Below, one piece after another: positions 8,957-16,896 of a DNA stretch of 64,000 nucleotides (its first letter is position 1; each line of letters opens with the position of its first letter). The notes under the pieces were generated by a model. That model saw only the letters and a program-made list of their open reading frames with translations, was not told where the DNA came from and did no database searches. Origin of the DNA: Nitrospiraceae bacterium (GTDB lineage Bacteria; Nitrospirota; Thermodesulfovibrionia; Thermodesulfovibrionales; UBA1546); assembly GCA_021373015.1 (NCBI GenBank), contig JAJFTJ010000005.1, positions 161,072-225,071 on the forward strand, in the 5' to 3' direction. The position numbers and the translations under genes were made by a program.

Positions 8957-9943
8957 TTAAGTCAGTCTGCATATACTGAACATCTCCTGAAGCCTTTTTT
9001 CATAAGTATGGTCTTTTAAAGTTCTCAGGCAAGCGTTTTCTGCGATAGATATTCTGCTTGCTTGATTTAAAGAAAAATAACGCAATTTATCTTTAAGCTC
9101 TTCAATTGTTTTGTATAAAACAATCTCTTTGTCAGGTTCATACAAGTCAGGGATCTCATCTTTGTAGTCGCAAATTTGAAGAATTCCGCATCCGCTTGCC
9201 TCAAATACTCTTGGATTTGTTCCATAATCCCATTTGCCAAACCATGAATGAATGTTAAGTGCAATTTTGGATTTGCTATATATAACAACCATTTCTTCGG
9301 GCTTAAAAAAACCACCTCTTGCTATCTTTTTTCGAAGTATAGAATTTTCTCCCAACTTTTTTATCCAGGGACCAAATATTGATATATTAAAATCACGAGA
9401 TAATTCAGTAAGAATATTCTCACGTGCAGGTCCCCAATCGCCTACAAAGCTTATATCGTATTCATGCCCGGTTCCTGCTATTTTGCGATGTACCAGAGGG
9501 AATGCTCCAACAGGAAGATAAAATGCCTTTTGAATTCCATGGTTGCAGTAATCTGCAAGACTGCCTCTGGCATTAGTAAAGTAGTAATCATAGTGAGATG
9601 CTTTTTCAATTGAACGTTTTATCTGAAACGGGTCGTTAAGCCACCAGCAAATAGTCAGAATATTCTTGCTTCTTATATATTCGAGTATCTCCTTATCATG
9701 ATCAAAGCCGAAAATTGTTAAGAAAATATCAGGTTTAAATGTTTTAATGGTTTTTTTAAGCTGACGGTTTAAGTTAGAGATGAATGCAGGCTTAGAAATT
9801 TTTTTCAAAATCTTTGTATGAAACTGAGTGCTGCCGAAATTGAAAACAACCACTTCATGACCCATTGAAACAAGGGTCTCATAAACATAGGTATTCATTG
9901 GAACAGTTTTCAAATGTTCGGGGACAGACAAAATTATTTTCAT
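8957..9943 (-). CDS. CgeB-like glycosyltransferase
   Basis: The 328-residue protein has a GT-B fold of the CgeB/YkvP type. The C-terminal nucleotide-sugar segment reads GTNPRVFEASGCGILQICDY followed by EIPDLYEPDKEIV, the usual CgeB signature, and the N-terminal half includes FLTIFGFDHDKEI and CWWLNDPF. No membrane segment is seen. It overlaps the upstream GT9 gene by four bases, so the three transferases 8957-12070 form one operon, probably for LPS core or another surface glycan. Acceptor and donor are unknown. Confidence 0.8.
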   Translation of the reverse strand: MKIILSVPEHLKTVPMNTYVYETLVSMGHEVVVFNFGSTQFHTKILKKISKPAFISNLNRQLKKTIKTFKPDIFLTIFGFDHDKEILEYIRSKNILTICWWLNDPFQIKRSIEKASHYDYYFTNARGSLADYCNHGIQKAFYLPVGAFPLVHRKIAGTGHEYDISFVGDWGPARENILTELSRDFNISIFGPWIKKLGENSILRKKIARGGFFKPEEMVVIYSKSKIALNIHSWFGKWDYGTNPRVFEASGCGILQICDYKDEIPDLYEPDKEIVLYKTIEELKDKLRYFSLNQASRISIAENACLRTLKDHTYEKRLQEMFSICRLT

Positions 9944-11007
9944 ATGTTCCCCATATTTTTTTTGCCTGATTTTTTTTTGTTAAGTAAAGCCAAATTAGAG
10001 AGTATAGAATTGAGAACATCTTCTAGTGTTATAGACTTAGCGTTCTTATCTTTAGACTGCAACGCAATGTTCTGTGTTCCGTAAGGCTTCCAGATTGCAG
10101 GATTAGTTTCTCCGAAAATAGATATGACGGGAGCTCCTGCTGCAGCGCTTATATGGCTTGCTCCTCCATCTCCGGCAACAACAAAACTGCTTAAGGATGC
10201 TATTGCAGCAAAATCCATTAGTTTTTTGGTTTTGTAATAAAAGGCATTAGTGCCAATTGTTCTGCAGAGTGTATGTCCTTGTTCTTCATCTTTATCTGTG
10301 CTGGAAATAATGCATGTGAAAGCATGTTTTTCTATGAGGATGCGGCCAAGTTCGATAAATTTATCGATATCCCACGAAGATTTTTCTCTGTTATTGCTTA
10401 TGTTGAATAAGATGACGGGTTTTCCCGAAGATATTTTGTTTAATGCAATAAATTCATGGACCTTATTTGTGAAATCAGCAGGGATTTCAATGCTGATATC
10501 TTTTGCGAAATCTTTGATCCCAATAACGCTTAAAATATTAAGGCATGTTTCAACTTGATGTGTATGTGCAAAATCCACAGAAGCAACAGGAAGATTGTAG
10601 CAATGTCTTAATATATGATTCTTATTAACATATCCAGCGCGAAGTGATGCACCGCTTATCAGTGTCAGAAGCGCAAGAGAGCTGGAAAAACCGCCTTTTA
10701 CTCCAAATGCAATATCGAATTTTTTAATGGATGATTTCTTCTTGTAATTATTAATAAGCCTGTAAGATTCGAGATATTTATTTAAGAATAATTTATTATT
10801 GTTTTTATAAATGATAAATCCATTGATATAATCAAGGACTTGCATTATCTCTTGAGCAGGTTGTTCTGTGAAAACTGTAATTTTAGCTTTTTCGAAATGG
10901 TTTCGAAGAGTTTTTAAAAAAGGCAGTGTGCATATCATATCTCCAACTTTGTTAAGTCTGAAGACGATAATATTATTTATTGAATTTTGATCAATCTTTG
11001 AAAACAT
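9940..11007 (-). CDS. glycosyltransferase family 9 (heptosyltransferase-like)
   Basis: GT9 enzymes transfer ADP-heptose to the inner core of LPS on the cytosolic face of the inner membrane. Visible landmarks are IIVFRLNKVGDMICTLPFLK at the N terminus, FNISNNREKSSWDIDKFIEL in the middle, and the donor-site block VVAGDGGASHISAAAGAPVISIFG, which is typical apart from D-G-G where S/T-G-G or D-S-G is common. The length is 355 residues. The gene overlaps its neighbours on both sides (17 bp with the upstream GT9 and 4 bp with the CgeB-like gene). Whether it adds heptose or another sugar cannot be decided. Confidence 0.85.
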   Translation of the reverse strand: MFSKIDQNSINNIIVFRLNKVGDMICTLPFLKTLRNHFEKAKITVFTEQPAQEIMQVLDYINGFIIYKNNNKLFLNKYLESYRLINNYKKKSSIKKFDIAFGVKGGFSSSLALLTLISGASLRAGYVNKNHILRHCYNLPVASVDFAHTHQVETCLNILSVIGIKDFAKDISIEIPADFTNKVHEFIALNKISSGKPVILFNISNNREKSSWDIDKFIELGRILIEKHAFTCIISSTDKDEEQGHTLCRTIGTNAFYYKTKKLMDFAAIASLSSFVVAGDGGASHISAAAGAPVISIFGETNPAIWKPYGTQNIALQSKDKNAKSITLEDVLNSILSNLALLNKKKSGKKNMGNI

Positions 11008-12070
11008 GGTTTATCTTACACTTTATGGCTTTAATCACATCTAAAGGCTTTATGGCCCGCATGCAGTCTCTTAATGGAATGCCTTCACAGCTGCCCTTTT
11101 TACATGGCATGCATTTCAGATCCATTTTTATTACAGTATGTTTTGAACTGTGCCATGGGCCCCAGCGTTTTTCATCTGTTGGTCCGAAAAGCGCTAATAC
11201 AGGAGTTCCAACAGCAGCGGCTATATGCATGGGAGCTGAATCAACTCCAAAAAATAAATCAGATGCTTCTGATATTGCACCAAGTTGTTTCATTGTTGTC
11301 ATCCCTGATAAATCTACTGATGATTTCTCTGACTTTACTAATGAGAGGATTCGCTTAGTCTTTTCCATCTCTCTTTTGTCTGGAGATGCTGTGATAATAA
11401 CGCGGATATTATTTTTTAAAAGCCAGCTTATTACATCAGCCATATACTCATCTTTCCAGCATTTAAAAAGCCATCTGGCAACTGGATGTATATGCACGAC
11501 AATATCAGAATCTTTTATTTGGTGTTTGATAAATATTTCTTTTACAAAAACCTTTGCATCTTCAGATGTATAAAAATCCACATTTAAATTGTCTGTTGAA
11601 ATACCGTACTGTCTGACCAAGTCAAGATTTTGTACAACTGTATGATAATCGTCAGTTGGTTTACCAAGGTGTGTATATAAATGTTTTTTCCCGATAAATC
11701 CTTTTCTGCCAGGATGAAAAGCAAGGCAGTAAGATGCTCCAGATATAAAAGAAATCACAGCGGCCCTGTCGCCGCTTGTTAAATCAACAATCATATCAAA
11801 ATGTTTTTTTCTGATTGTTTTGAGAAAGCTGAATTCGTTTTTTAGTCTTTTAAAAATGTTATTTTTTTTTATCGCTCTATTGAATACTATGATTTCATCA
11901 ATCAGAGAATTTCCACTGAGCATTTCCTCTGTTCCTGAGTTGACCAGCGCTGAAATATGTGCTTTAGGAAATGTTTCACGCAGAGCCCTGAAAACAGGGA
12001 CTGTAAGGAGAACATCTCCGATATTGCGGAGTTTGACAACCAGAATTTTGTTAATATTTTTAAATTGCAT
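10991..12070 (-). CDS. glycosyltransferase family 9, LPS heptosyltransferase III-like
   Basis: This 359-residue GT9 protein is the first gene of the three-gene glycosyltransferase operon. It begins KILVVKLRNIGDVLLTVPVF, the classic family start, and ends with FFGVDSAPMHIAAAVGTPVL followed by ALFGPTDEKRWGPW, the ADP-heptose site of the RfaQ/WaaQ-type subfamily. HPVARWLFKCWKDEYMA matches the conserved middle. Its presence supports an outer membrane with LPS. The specific heptose position is not predictable. Confidence 0.88.
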   Translation of the reverse strand: MQFKNINKILVVKLRNIGDVLLTVPVFRALRETFPKAHISALVNSGTEEMLSGNSLIDEIIVFNRAIKKNNIFKRLKNEFSFLKTIRKKHFDMIVDLTSGDRAAVISFISGASYCLAFHPGRKGFIGKKHLYTHLGKPTDDYHTVVQNLDLVRQYGISTDNLNVDFYTSEDAKVFVKEIFIKHQIKDSDIVVHIHPVARWLFKCWKDEYMADVISWLLKNNIRVIITASPDKREMEKTKRILSLVKSEKSSVDLSGMTTMKQLGAISEASDLFFGVDSAPMHIAAAVGTPVLALFGPTDEKRWGPWHSSKHTVIKMDLKCMPCKKGSCEGIPLRDCMRAIKPLDVIKAIKCKINHVFKD

Positions 12071-12170
12071 CTATTCCAGGTTAGAAAATCTGCTGATCAT
12101 ATTCATCAAAAAAGTATTTTATTTTACCATACTTCTATCGGATATTCTGTTTGAGATAGATTTATGAAAG

Positions 12171-12632
12171 CTAAACATTATTTAAAAAATTTAATAAATC
12201 TTTTATTGTTTTTTTAAATACAGGGTGTGTTATATGAGGAGCGATTTCGCACAATGGTTTTAGTACAAAATCTCTTTCATGCATTAAAGGGTGGGGTATT
12301 TCAAGAAGTTCTGTATTTTTTACCAAATCATCATACAAAAGGATATCAATGTCAATGATGCGGGGCCCCCATTTTATTTCATCTGTTCTCCCCATTTTTT
12401 TTTCAATCTGTTTAAGTATATTGAGAAGCTCGTCTGGGGTTTTATTGGTTTCTGTTTCAAGAGCCATATTGATAAATTTTGGCTGGTCTTTAAACCCCCA
12501 TGGCTCTGTCTCATACATCTGTGACTGTTTTTTTATTGAAATACCGGATTCTTCTATAAGGTTTATAACCTTCTCACAGTTTTCCTTTCTGCTGCCGATA
12601 TTAGAGCCAATGCATAAATAAACAGTGTGCAT
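12171..12632 (-). CDS. folK: 2-amino-4-hydroxy-6-hydroxymethyldihydropteridine pyrophosphokinase
   Basis: FolK pyrophosphorylates the pterin precursor of folate with ATP. The 153-residue length, VYLCIGSNIGSRKENCEKVI at the start, YETEPWGFKDQPKFINMAL, and the family signature GPRIIDIDILLYDD with HPLMHERDFVLKPL are all present. It lies eight bases downstream of dapL on the same strand. It is monofunctional, with no FolB or FolP fusion. Confidence 0.95.
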   Translation of the reverse strand: MHTVYLCIGSNIGSRKENCEKVINLIEESGISIKKQSQMYETEPWGFKDQPKFINMALETETNKTPDELLNILKQIEKKMGRTDEIKWGPRIIDIDILLYDDLVKNTELLEIPHPLMHERDFVLKPLCEIAPHITHPVFKKTIKDLLNFLNNV

Positions 12633-12640
12633 TAAAAATA

Positions 12641-13810
12641 TCAGCGCAGAGTTTTTGCAATTCTTTCTACTGCTTCTTTTATTCTCTCAGCCGATACTGT
12701 CAGCGCAAACCTGACATATCCTTCTCCTGGTTTTCCGAATCCATTTCCTGGCGTTGTGAGAACCCCTGCTTTATCAAGGAGATGTGCAACAAAAGTGGAG
12801 GAGTCAAAACCTGATGCCGCTTTTGCCCAAAGATAGAATGTTGCCTTAGGTTTTTCGAGTTCCAGTCCGAGATTCACAAGTCCTTTGTAAAGGACATCTC
12901 GTCTTTCCTGATATGTATTTCTTATGGCTGACAAAACTGAATCTTCAGTTTTTAAGGCAGTGATTGACGCTTCCTGAACAGCCTGAAATATCCCAGAGTC
13001 AAGGTTTGATTTTATTTTTCCAAGTCCTGCTATAACATCTTTGTTTCCTACGGCAAATCCTATTCTCCATCCTGTCATATTGTATGTTTTTGATAAAGAA
13101 TGAAATTCTATGCCTACTTCTTTTGCTCCATCTATCTCCATAAAACTCATAGGTTTTTCATTATCGTAATATACTTCTGAGTATGCTGCGTCATGGCATA
13201 CGATGATATTATTTTTTTGGGCAAGTCTGACAACATCTTGATAAAATTCTTTTGGCGCAGTTGCAGAAGTAGGATTATTCGGATAATTAATGAATATAAG
13301 TTTTGCTTTCTTCAGAACTGAATCAGGTATCGATTTTATATCAGGAAGAAATTTATTTTCTTTGTTTAAAGGCATGAAATAGCTCTCTCCGCCGGCAAAC
13401 AATGTAGCGACTGGATATACAGGATAGCCGGGTGAAGGCACAAGCACAATATCACCAGGATTTATAAATGCAAAAGGTATGTGTCCTATCCCTTCTTTTG
13501 AGCCAATCAAAGATAAAACTTCTGTTTTTGGGTCAATCGTAACATTAAATCTTTTTTTGTACCATTCAGCTACAGCTTCTCTGTAAGATAACATTCCCTC
13601 GTATGAGGGGTAGCGGTGGTGAGTTGTGTTTTCTACAGCCATTTTCATGGAATCTACTATATGTTTTGGCGTAGGCATATCAGGATCGCCAATGCTGAGG
13701 TCTATAAGATCGACTCCTTTAGCAAGCGCTTTCTGTTTCATGTTGTCTATTGTTGCAAATAAATATGGCGGAAGATTTTTTACTCTGTCAGCTAATTGCA
13801 CAGATATCAT
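12641..13810 (-). CDS. dapL: LL-diaminopimelate aminotransferase
   Basis: This is a fold-type I PLP aminotransferase of 389 residues. DapL converts tetrahydrodipicolinate directly to LL-diaminopimelate for lysine and peptidoglycan, skipping the succinyl or acetyl steps. Landmarks are VDLIDLSIGDPDMPTP, GSKEGIGHIPFAFINPGD, INYPNNPTSA, and the PLP lysine in HSLSKTYNMTGWRIGF. The motif IGDPD with GSKEGI is typical of DapL rather than AspC, but a broad-specificity class I aminotransferase cannot be fully excluded. An AGGAG lies upstream of the ATG. folK follows eight bases later. Confidence 0.85.
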   Translation of the reverse strand: MISVQLADRVKNLPPYLFATIDNMKQKALAKGVDLIDLSIGDPDMPTPKHIVDSMKMAVENTTHHRYPSYEGMLSYREAVAEWYKKRFNVTIDPKTEVLSLIGSKEGIGHIPFAFINPGDIVLVPSPGYPVYPVATLFAGGESYFMPLNKENKFLPDIKSIPDSVLKKAKLIFINYPNNPTSATAPKEFYQDVVRLAQKNNIIVCHDAAYSEVYYDNEKPMSFMEIDGAKEVGIEFHSLSKTYNMTGWRIGFAVGNKDVIAGLGKIKSNLDSGIFQAVQEASITALKTEDSVLSAIRNTYQERRDVLYKGLVNLGLELEKPKATFYLWAKAASGFDSSTFVAHLLDKAGVLTTPGNGFGKPGEGYVRFALTVSAERIKEAVERIAKTLR

Positions 13811-13918
13811 TGACTTTAAGGCTCCTTTTAAAATTTTAACTATTATACAATAAACTTACATCTGTGTGAGAATTTGACTTTATAGCTGCTATTCTTTAGA
13901 ATTACATGTGGTAAAATT

Positions 13919-14899
13919 ATGAGTAAAAATCTCTGGGAAGTATATTTTAATTCTATAAAAAATCAGGATTGGGAAAAGGGATTAACTGCCCTTAATTCAA
14001 TTCTAAAAAAAGAACCTAAAAATCCTCAAGTTCACCTGAAGATCGGCGATATTTTCCAGAAGGCAGATGATATGAATAATGCAATTGCTGCATATCATCA
14101 GGCTGGATGGCTTTTTATGAAAGAGGGGTTTTTGCAAAAGGCACTTGCAATATACAAAATAATTCTCAGGCTAGATCCAAATAATTCAGAGGCTGTAAAC
14201 AAAACAAAAAATCTAATGATGGAACTGGAGAGTTCAAAATCTAAGACATCGGCAATTCCGTCTCTCGCCTCAGGAATCGAAACATTTTCGGAAGCTAAGG
14301 AGGCAGAGCAAAAGTTGGAACCAGAAATATCACAGACAGAATATTCACAGGCTGAACAGTCTCAGGATAATGAGATTAATATTGAACCTGTGTTTACTGG
14401 CAATATGGAAGACCTGATAGAAAGAACTTCTCTGGAAAAGCCATCATTTGAAGAAAACAAACTGCAGAAAGATGAGATTCCTGTTCAGGTGCCTGCATTT
14501 ATGGAAGTAATACCACGAAAAGAAATTATCCAGATATTTAAAAAAATTCAACCTACGACATATTTGGCTAATGAGACGATTATAGAAGAAGGTGACACTG
14601 GAGATTCAGTTTACATCTTGAAATCCGGGCATGCGAATGTCGTAGCTCACATTTTGGGAAAGGAGATACAGCTTGCAAAGCTTTCGCCTGGCGATGCATT
14701 TGGTGAAGTAGCTTTTCTTACAGGAAGGCCACGAACAGCTTCTGTTATAGCAGCAGAAAGGCTTGAAGTGCTTGAGCTTAACAGGGTTGCACTCGAAGAA
14801 ATATTTGATAAATATCCTGATTCGTTAAGGAAGCTTGAAGATTTCTATTACTCACGCGTGAAGGATACTGTAGAAAAGGTTAAAAAAATAAAAAAATAA
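13919..14899 (+). CDS. TPR protein with a C-terminal cyclic-nucleotide-binding domain
   Basis: Residues 1-100 form about three tetratricopeptide repeats (for example the unit ending FQKADDMNNAIAAYHQAGW). A Glu/Gln-rich linker follows. Residues about 200-315 form a cNMP-binding domain with the phosphate-binding cassette GDAFGEVAFLTGRPRTASVI and the preceding EGDTGDSVYILKSG. There is no helix-turn-helix, so it is not a CRP-type regulator. It is more likely a cytosolic scaffold that responds to a cyclic nucleotide. The FGEVAFL...RPRTA cassette keeps the Glu and Arg needed for ligand binding. It is transcribed alone and ends at a strong bidirectional terminator. Confidence 0.8.
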   Translation: MSKNLWEVYFNSIKNQDWEKGLTALNSILKKEPKNPQVHLKIGDIFQKADDMNNAIAAYHQAGWLFMKEGFLQKALAIYKIILRLDPNNSEAVNKTKNLMMELESSKSKTSAIPSLASGIETFSEAKEAEQKLEPEISQTEYSQAEQSQDNEINIEPVFTGNMEDLIERTSLEKPSFEENKLQKDEIPVQVPAFMEVIPRKEIIQIFKKIQPTTYLANETIIEEGDTGDSVYILKSGHANVVAHILGKEIQLAKLSPGDAFGEVAFLTGRPRTASVIAAERLEVLELNRVALEEIFDKYPDSLRKLEDFYYSRVKDTVEKVKKIKK

Positions 14900-14932
14900 A
14901 AAAAGGCATTTAATAAATAAATGCCTTTTTTT
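14899..14932. terminator. bidirectional Rho-independent terminator
   Basis: AAAAGGCATTTA and TAAATGCCTTTT form a long stem around a five-base loop (14913-14917), with A-runs on the left and T-runs on the right. It sits between the convergent TPR/cNMP gene and the lysine-rich secreted protein gene and can serve both strands. Confidence 0.85.
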
Positions 14933-14943
14933 AGTGAAATAAA

Positions 14944-15396
14944 TTATTTCTTTGCTGGTTCTTTCTTTACTGGTTCTTCTTTCTTTGGCTCAGCCTTCTT
15001 TACGTCTTTCTTGTCTTTCTTTGCTGAGGTCTGTTTCATAACTGACTTTGCTGTGTTTTTACCGTCAGCTGTTGTGTATTTTACAAGAACCTTGTCTCCA
15101 GCCTTTACGTCTGCGAGTGTCTTGTCATCAACGATGATAACAACATCACCCTTTTTCTTGCCTGCAACTGTGATTGTCTTTGCAACTGCGTCAACTGCCT
15201 TGACTTCACCAGTAACTGACTGAATTTTTTCTTTTACTTTCTTTTCGGCTTTCTTTTCAGCTTTCTTTTCAGTCTTTGTGTCAACCTTCTTTTCTACTGG
15301 TGCTGTTGTTGCCTTCTTCTCGTCAGCTGCTATTGATATTGATGTAACTGCAAATACGAAAAGCATTGCAACCATAAGTGCGATTATTCTTTTCAT
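14944..15396 (-). CDS. secreted lysine-rich protein with a small beta-barrel-like core
   Basis: Residues 1-23 are a clear Sec signal peptide ending in ISIAADEK. The mature protein starts with a repetitive EKKAEKK tract, then a short core (residues about 64-115, TGEVKAVDAVAKTITVAG followed by VIIVDDKT and AGDKVLVKYT) that looks like a small OB/DUF5666-type barrel, and ends in a second Lys/Glu/Pro tail. The estimated charge is strongly positive. Function is unknown; binding to a polyanion in the periplasm is inference. A GGAGGTG ribosome site and a sigma-54-like promoter lie upstream, and the NtrC-type regulator gene follows 5' on the same strand. Confidence 0.75.
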   Translation of the reverse strand: MKRIIALMVAMLFVFAVTSISIAADEKKATTAPVEKKVDTKTEKKAEKKAEKKVKEKIQSVTGEVKAVDAVAKTITVAGKKKGDVVIIVDDKTLADVKAGDKVLVKYTTADGKNTAKSVMKQTSAKKDKKDVKKAEPKKEEPVKKEPAKK

Positions 15397-15440
15397 TCAA
15401 TTCACCTCCTCTCAATTTAGATTTTAACTGTTAAATAACA

Positions 15441-15456
15441 TACAATAATCATGCCA
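15441..15456 (-). promoter_or_regulatory. candidate sigma-54 promoter for the lysine-rich protein
   Basis: The minus strand reads TGGCATGATTATTGTA against the -24/-12 consensus TGGCACRN4TTGCW. The -24 GG, the spacing and the TTG match; the usually invariant C of the -12 GC is T. The implied start is about 34 bases before the ATG, with GGAGGTG between them. An NtrC-type activator is encoded next door. Confidence 0.45.
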
Positions 15457-15504
15457 GCACTAAATGCCTTGAAAACTTGGATATTATACTGAAAGACTTT
15501 CTTT

Positions 15505-16884
15505 TTAGGGAAGTATGTCCTCTTTTAGGGAAGTATTAAGCCCGAATTTCTCCCATCTATACCAGAAAGTTTTATAACTCATACCGAGAAGTCTGGCAGC
15601 TTTTGCAGCAACATTGTTTGACTTAATCATGGCTTTTTTCAATAATTTTCTTTCAAGTTCTTCAAAATTAATGCCTTCTTCAGGTATGTCCATATCAAAA
15701 GTGCCTGCATGTTCAGAAAGTCTTAGCTCATTTTTGACATCCTTCATTGTTATCAAAGAAGAGTCGCACATTAAGACTGCAGTCTCAATAACTGATTCAA
15801 GCTGTCTGATATTACCGGGCCAGTGGTAGTCGATCAATGCTTTAATTGCAGAATTGTCTATTCCCTTTATTCTTTTGCCAAATTCATTGTTATATTTATT
15901 AATGAAGTAATTGGCAAGTTCAAGGATGTCTTCTTTTCGGTTTCTTAAGGCAGGAAGCTCAATCCTTACGACCTTGAGCCTGTAATAAAGGTCTTCCCTG
16001 AAATTGCCTTTTTTAATTTCCTGTTCAATGTCTTTGTTTGTTGCTGTAATTATTCTAACATCGACTTTTATAGATTCTTTTCCGCCAAGTCTTCTTATCT
16101 CCTTTTCCTGTAAAGCTCGCAGTATTTTTGATTGAGTTATAAGCGGCATGTCGCCAATCTCATCAAGAAACAGAGTGCCGCCCGTAGATGCCTCAAATAG
16201 CCCTGTGCGTCTTGATGCTGCGCCAGTAAAGGCACCAGCCTCATAGCCGAATAATTCACTCTCAAGAAGATTTTCCGGTATTGCAGCGCAGTTTATTGCA
16301 GTAAAAGGTTTTGCGCGTCTTGTGCTGTTATAGTGTATTGCATGCGCCATCAGCTCTTTCCCTGTGCCGCTTTCACCAAGTATCAAGACGGTTGCATGAC
16401 TTGTAGATATCTTTTTTGCGATGTTCAATGCTTCTTTCATTTTTGAAGAATTCCCGATAATCCCCTCTATACTGAATTTTTCATATAAAGCCTGATGCAG
16501 CTGCTTATTTTCTTTTATTAGATCCATTCTCTCTAAAGCGCGTTTTACGGTCAGGAGCAGAACATCTTTATCTAGCGGTTTGGTCAGATAATCGAATGCG
16601 CCTTTTTTCATTGCTTCAACAGCTGATGCAACAGTGCCGAAAGCAGTCATTATTATTACAGCGGGTGATATCGCGCCATTCTTAACTTCATTAAGTACCT
16701 GAACGCCGTCCATTTCACCTAACTTAAGATCTGTAAGAATCAGGTCAGGATTGAATTTTTTTGAGATATCTATTGCTTCTTCGCCTGAAGAGGCAACAAA
16801 GGTCTCGTAGCCATTGTCTTCCAGAATTGTTTTTAATATGTTTCTCTGTAAAGGTTCATCGTCAACTACAAGTATGCCGGGCAA
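15505..16884 (-). CDS. NtrC-family sigma-54-dependent response regulator
   Basis: Residues 1-120 are a receiver domain with phospho-acceptor Asp in LILTDLKLGEMDG. The AAA+ domain follows with Walker A GESGTGKE, the sigma-54 contact loop GAFTGA and Walker B GGTLFLDEIGDMP. The C terminus is a Fis-type helix-turn-helix (AAKAARLLGMSYKTFWYRWE). At 459 residues it has the full standard layout. Translation starts at TTG (16884), just after a GGAGGAG; no ATG is available. It follows its sensor kinase gene by 12 bases, so the two form one operon. Its direct target may be the neighbouring lysine-rich secreted protein. The 3' end carries a duplicated ACTTCCCTAAAA, one copy of which holds the stop codon. 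Confidence 0.93.
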   Translation of the reverse strand: MPGILVVDDEPLQRNILKTILEDNGYETFVASSGEEAIDISKKFNPDLILTDLKLGEMDGVQVLNEVKNGAISPAVIIMTAFGTVASAVEAMKKGAFDYLTKPLDKDVLLLTVKRALERMDLIKENKQLHQALYEKFSIEGIIGNSSKMKEALNIAKKISTSHATVLILGESGTGKELMAHAIHYNSTRRAKPFTAINCAAIPENLLESELFGYEAGAFTGAASRRTGLFEASTGGTLFLDEIGDMPLITQSKILRALQEKEIRRLGGKESIKVDVRIITATNKDIEQEIKKGNFREDLYYRLKVVRIELPALRNRKEDILELANYFINKYNNEFGKRIKGIDNSAIKALIDYHWPGNIRQLESVIETAVLMCDSSLITMKDVKNELRLSEHAGTFDMDIPEEGINFEELERKLLKKAMIKSNNVAAKAARLLGMSYKTFWYRWEKFGLNTSLKEDILP

Positions 16885-16896
16885 AATCTCCTCCAG

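Noticed and set aside
15501..15540. Direct repeat at the end of the NtrC-type gene as an operator
   Set aside because: TTTTAGGGAAGTAT occurs twice, but one copy is partly coding and no symmetry or third copy supports a binding site.
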